This document shows positions 13,318 through 14,787 of a stretch of DNA of 14,787 bases, piece after piece. A model generated the notes under the pieces. That model did no database searches, had not been told where the DNA came from, and worked only from the letters and a program-made list of their open reading frames with translations. The stretch lies in assembly GCA_900546005.1 (NCBI GenBank), contig URBJ01000054.1:1-14787 (forward strand), written 5' to 3'. The translations under genes and the position numbers were made by a program. The DNA comes from an uncultured Alistipes sp. GTDB lineage: Bacteria > Bacteroidota > Bacteroidia > Bacteroidales > Rikenellaceae. The first letter of the stretch is position 1; each line of letters opens with the position of its first letter.

Positions 13318-14787
13318 ATGGCAACGACAAATACAGGTTTCAAATTGAGCGTGATTACGCTCGCGATTATGAATGTGACGGCCGTAGTCAGTCTGCGGGG
13401 ATTACCGGCGGAGGCGGTTTACGGGCCTTCATCGGCATTTTATTACCTTTTTGCGGCGATCGTTTTCCTGATTCCGACGGCTCTGGTCGCAGCCGAGCTG
13501 GCAGCGATGTTTGCCGATAAACAGGGCGGTGTGTTCCGTTGGGTCGGAGAGGCGTTCGGGCCGCGGACCGGTTTTCTGGCGATCTGGTTGCAGTGGATAC
13601 AGAGTACGATCTGGTATCCGACCGTTTTGACCTTCGGGGCCGTTTCCATCGCATTTATCGGACTTCACCCCCATCAGGATATGTTGTTGGCATCCAATAA
13701 GGTGTTTACGCTGGTCGTGGTGCTGGTCATCTATTGGATCGCCACGTTCATTGCAATGAAGGGGTTGAACTGGGTCGGTAAAATTTCGAAAATAGGCGGT
13801 CTGGTCGGAACGATCATTCCTGCCGGACTGTTGATTCTGCTTGGGGTGATTTACCTCGCTTCCGGCGGACACAACAACATGAATATGAACGTGGGGTTCT
13901 TTCCCGATCTGACCAAATTAGACAATCTGGTGCTGGCTTCCGGAATCTTTCTTTTCTATGCCGGAATGGAGATGATGGGTATTCATGTGATGGATGTGAA
14001 GAATCCGAGCAAGAACTATCCGAAAGCGATCTTCATCGGATCGTTGATTACGGTCTGCATCTTCGTATTGGGGACCTTCTCGCTGGGCTTCATCATACCG
14101 GCCAAGGAGATCAATCTCACTCAGAGTTTGCTGATCGGTTTTGACAACTATTTCCAGTATCTTCGGATGAGCTGGGCCTCGCCGATCATTGCCGTGGCGC
14201 TGATGTTCGGGGTGCTGGCCGGAGTGTTGACATGGGTAGCCGGTCCGTCGAAAGGTATCTATACGGTGGGCAAAGCGGGCTATCTGCCTCCGTTTTTCCA
14301 AAAGTCGAACAAGGCGGGTGTACAACGCAATATTCTGATCTTACAGGGAGTGATCGTGACGGTTCTGAGTCTGTTGTTCGTGGTCATGCCGTCGGTGCAG
14401 TCCTTCTACCAGATTCTCTCTCAGTTGACCGTACTGTTGTATCTGATCATGTACCTGTTGATGTTCGCCTCGGCCATTGTTCTGCGGTACAAGATGCCGA
14501 AACTGCAACGGCCGTTCCGTATTGGCAAGGGCAACTTCCTGATCTGGATCATCGCCGGTTTGGGATTTTTAGGGTCCCTGTTGGCCTTTGTGCTGAGTTT
14601 CATCCCGCCCGGACAGATTGCGACGGGCAGCAATACCGTTTGGTTCTCGGTACTGATTATCGGTTGCGTCGTCATGGTGGTCATTCCCTATATCATCTAT
14701 GCGTTGCGGAAGCCGTCGTGGCAGGACCCCGAGGCAGCCAAAGAGTTCCAGCCTTTCTATCAGGACCAAGTAGCCTCCACACCGGAG
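13318..14787 (+). CDS. gadC: Glutamate:GABA antiporter, APC family (3' end outside the window)
   Basis: GadC imports glutamate and exports GABA across the cytoplasmic membrane, completing the acid-resistance cycle with GadB. The frame is open for 490 codons from ATG 13318 to the window end with no stop, so the gene is incomplete only because the window stops. It is highly hydrophobic with about 12 membrane segments. Stretches matching E. coli GadC include IPTALVAAELA (52-62), GGVFRWVGEAFGPRTGF (70-86), FFPDLTKL and VAGPSKGIYTVGKAGYLP around residues 307-324. The charged tail after the last helix (KPSWQDPEAAKEF onward) corresponds to the start of the C-terminal region that forms the pH-gated plug in E. 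coli; whether the plug is kept cannot be seen. There is no Shine-Dalgarno sequence, and an interleaved RNA structure lies just upstream. Confidence 0.93.
   Translation, partial: MATTNTGFKLSVITLAIMNVTAVVSLRGLPAEAVYGPSSAFYYLFAAIVFLIPTALVAAELAAMFADKQGGVFRWVGEAFGPRTGFLAIWLQWIQSTIWYPTVLTFGAVSIAFIGLHPHQDMLLASNKVFTLVVVLVIYWIATFIAMKGLNWVGKISKIGGLVGTIIPAGLLILLGVIYLASGGHNNMNMNVGFFPDLTKLDNLVLASGIFLFYAGMEMMGIHVMDVKNPSKNYPKAIFIGSLITVCIFVLGTFSLGFIIPAKEINLTQSLLIGFDNYFQYLRMSWASPIIAVALMFGVLAGVLTWVAGPSKGIYTVGKAGYLPPFFQKSNKAGVQRNILILQGVIVTVLSLLFVVMPSVQSFYQILSQLTVLLYLIMYLLMFASAIVLRYKMPKLQRPFRIGKGNFLIWIIAGLGFLGSLLAFVLSFIPPGQIATGSNTVWFSVLIIGCVVMVVIPYIIYALRKPSWQDPEAAKEFQPFYQDQVASTPE

Noticed and set aside
13233..13520. 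A 95-codon plus-strand frame overlapping the gadB-gadC spacer and the gadC start.
   Set aside because: It is a different frame from the clear membrane protein GadC and has low-complexity content without motifs.

Overview
The window looks like chromosomal DNA of a gut Bacteroidales bacterium, most likely an Alistipes-like member of the Rikenellaceae. The grounds are TAnnTTTG-type -7 promoter elements, poor Shine-Dalgarno sequences, lipoprotein and signal-peptide glycosidases of the GH78 and GH106 type, a DUF1080 lipoprotein and a Bacteroidetes-type GadB/GadC pair. The genus is inferred, not proven. I saw no tRNA, rRNA, CRISPR array, insertion sequence or phage gene.

Layout. (1) 27-1215 (+): the C-terminal remnant of an (alpha/alpha)6-barrel glycosidase, with an apparent frameshift and an upstream stop, closed by a strong bidirectional terminator. 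(2) 2773-1365 (-): an acyl-ACP thioesterase followed 26 bp later by a DUF1080 lipoprotein, probably one operon. (3) 2914-3243 (+): a small exported protein with 18 cysteines after its signal segment, convergent on the next operon across a 17-bp-stem terminator. (4) 5555-3335 (-): a tight three-gene operon of an SSAT-like GNAT acetyltransferase, a DUF2148 ferredoxin-like protein and an M24 (Xaa-Pro) peptidase. The last two genes abut with no spacer. (5) 8222-5757 (-) and 8402-11479 (+): two divergently transcribed exported glycosidases, one alpha-L-rhamnosidase-like (GH78 type) and one GH106 type. They share a 179-bp control region with two divergent Bacteroidetes promoters and a 21-bp-spaced direct repeat. 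(6) 11759-14787 (+): gadB and gadC (gadC runs off the window), the glutamate-dependent acid resistance system.

How the genes work together. The GH78/GH106 pair probably removes rhamnose from plant or host-derived glycans outside the cytoplasm. It appears to be controlled from one intergenic operator, with no SusC/SusD pair in the window. GadB decarboxylates glutamate to GABA, consuming a proton, and GadC exchanges GABA for external glutamate.

Most notable signals. The 119-nt gadB-gadC spacer holds two interleaved perfect inverted repeats with the geometry of an H-type RNA pseudoknot, ending 17 nt before the gadC start. The rhamnosidase control region holds a direct repeat abutting a -33 element, as expected for an AraC-type activator. 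The cysteine-rich exported protein has no recognisable family. The GH78-like enzyme has a degenerate catalytic signature.
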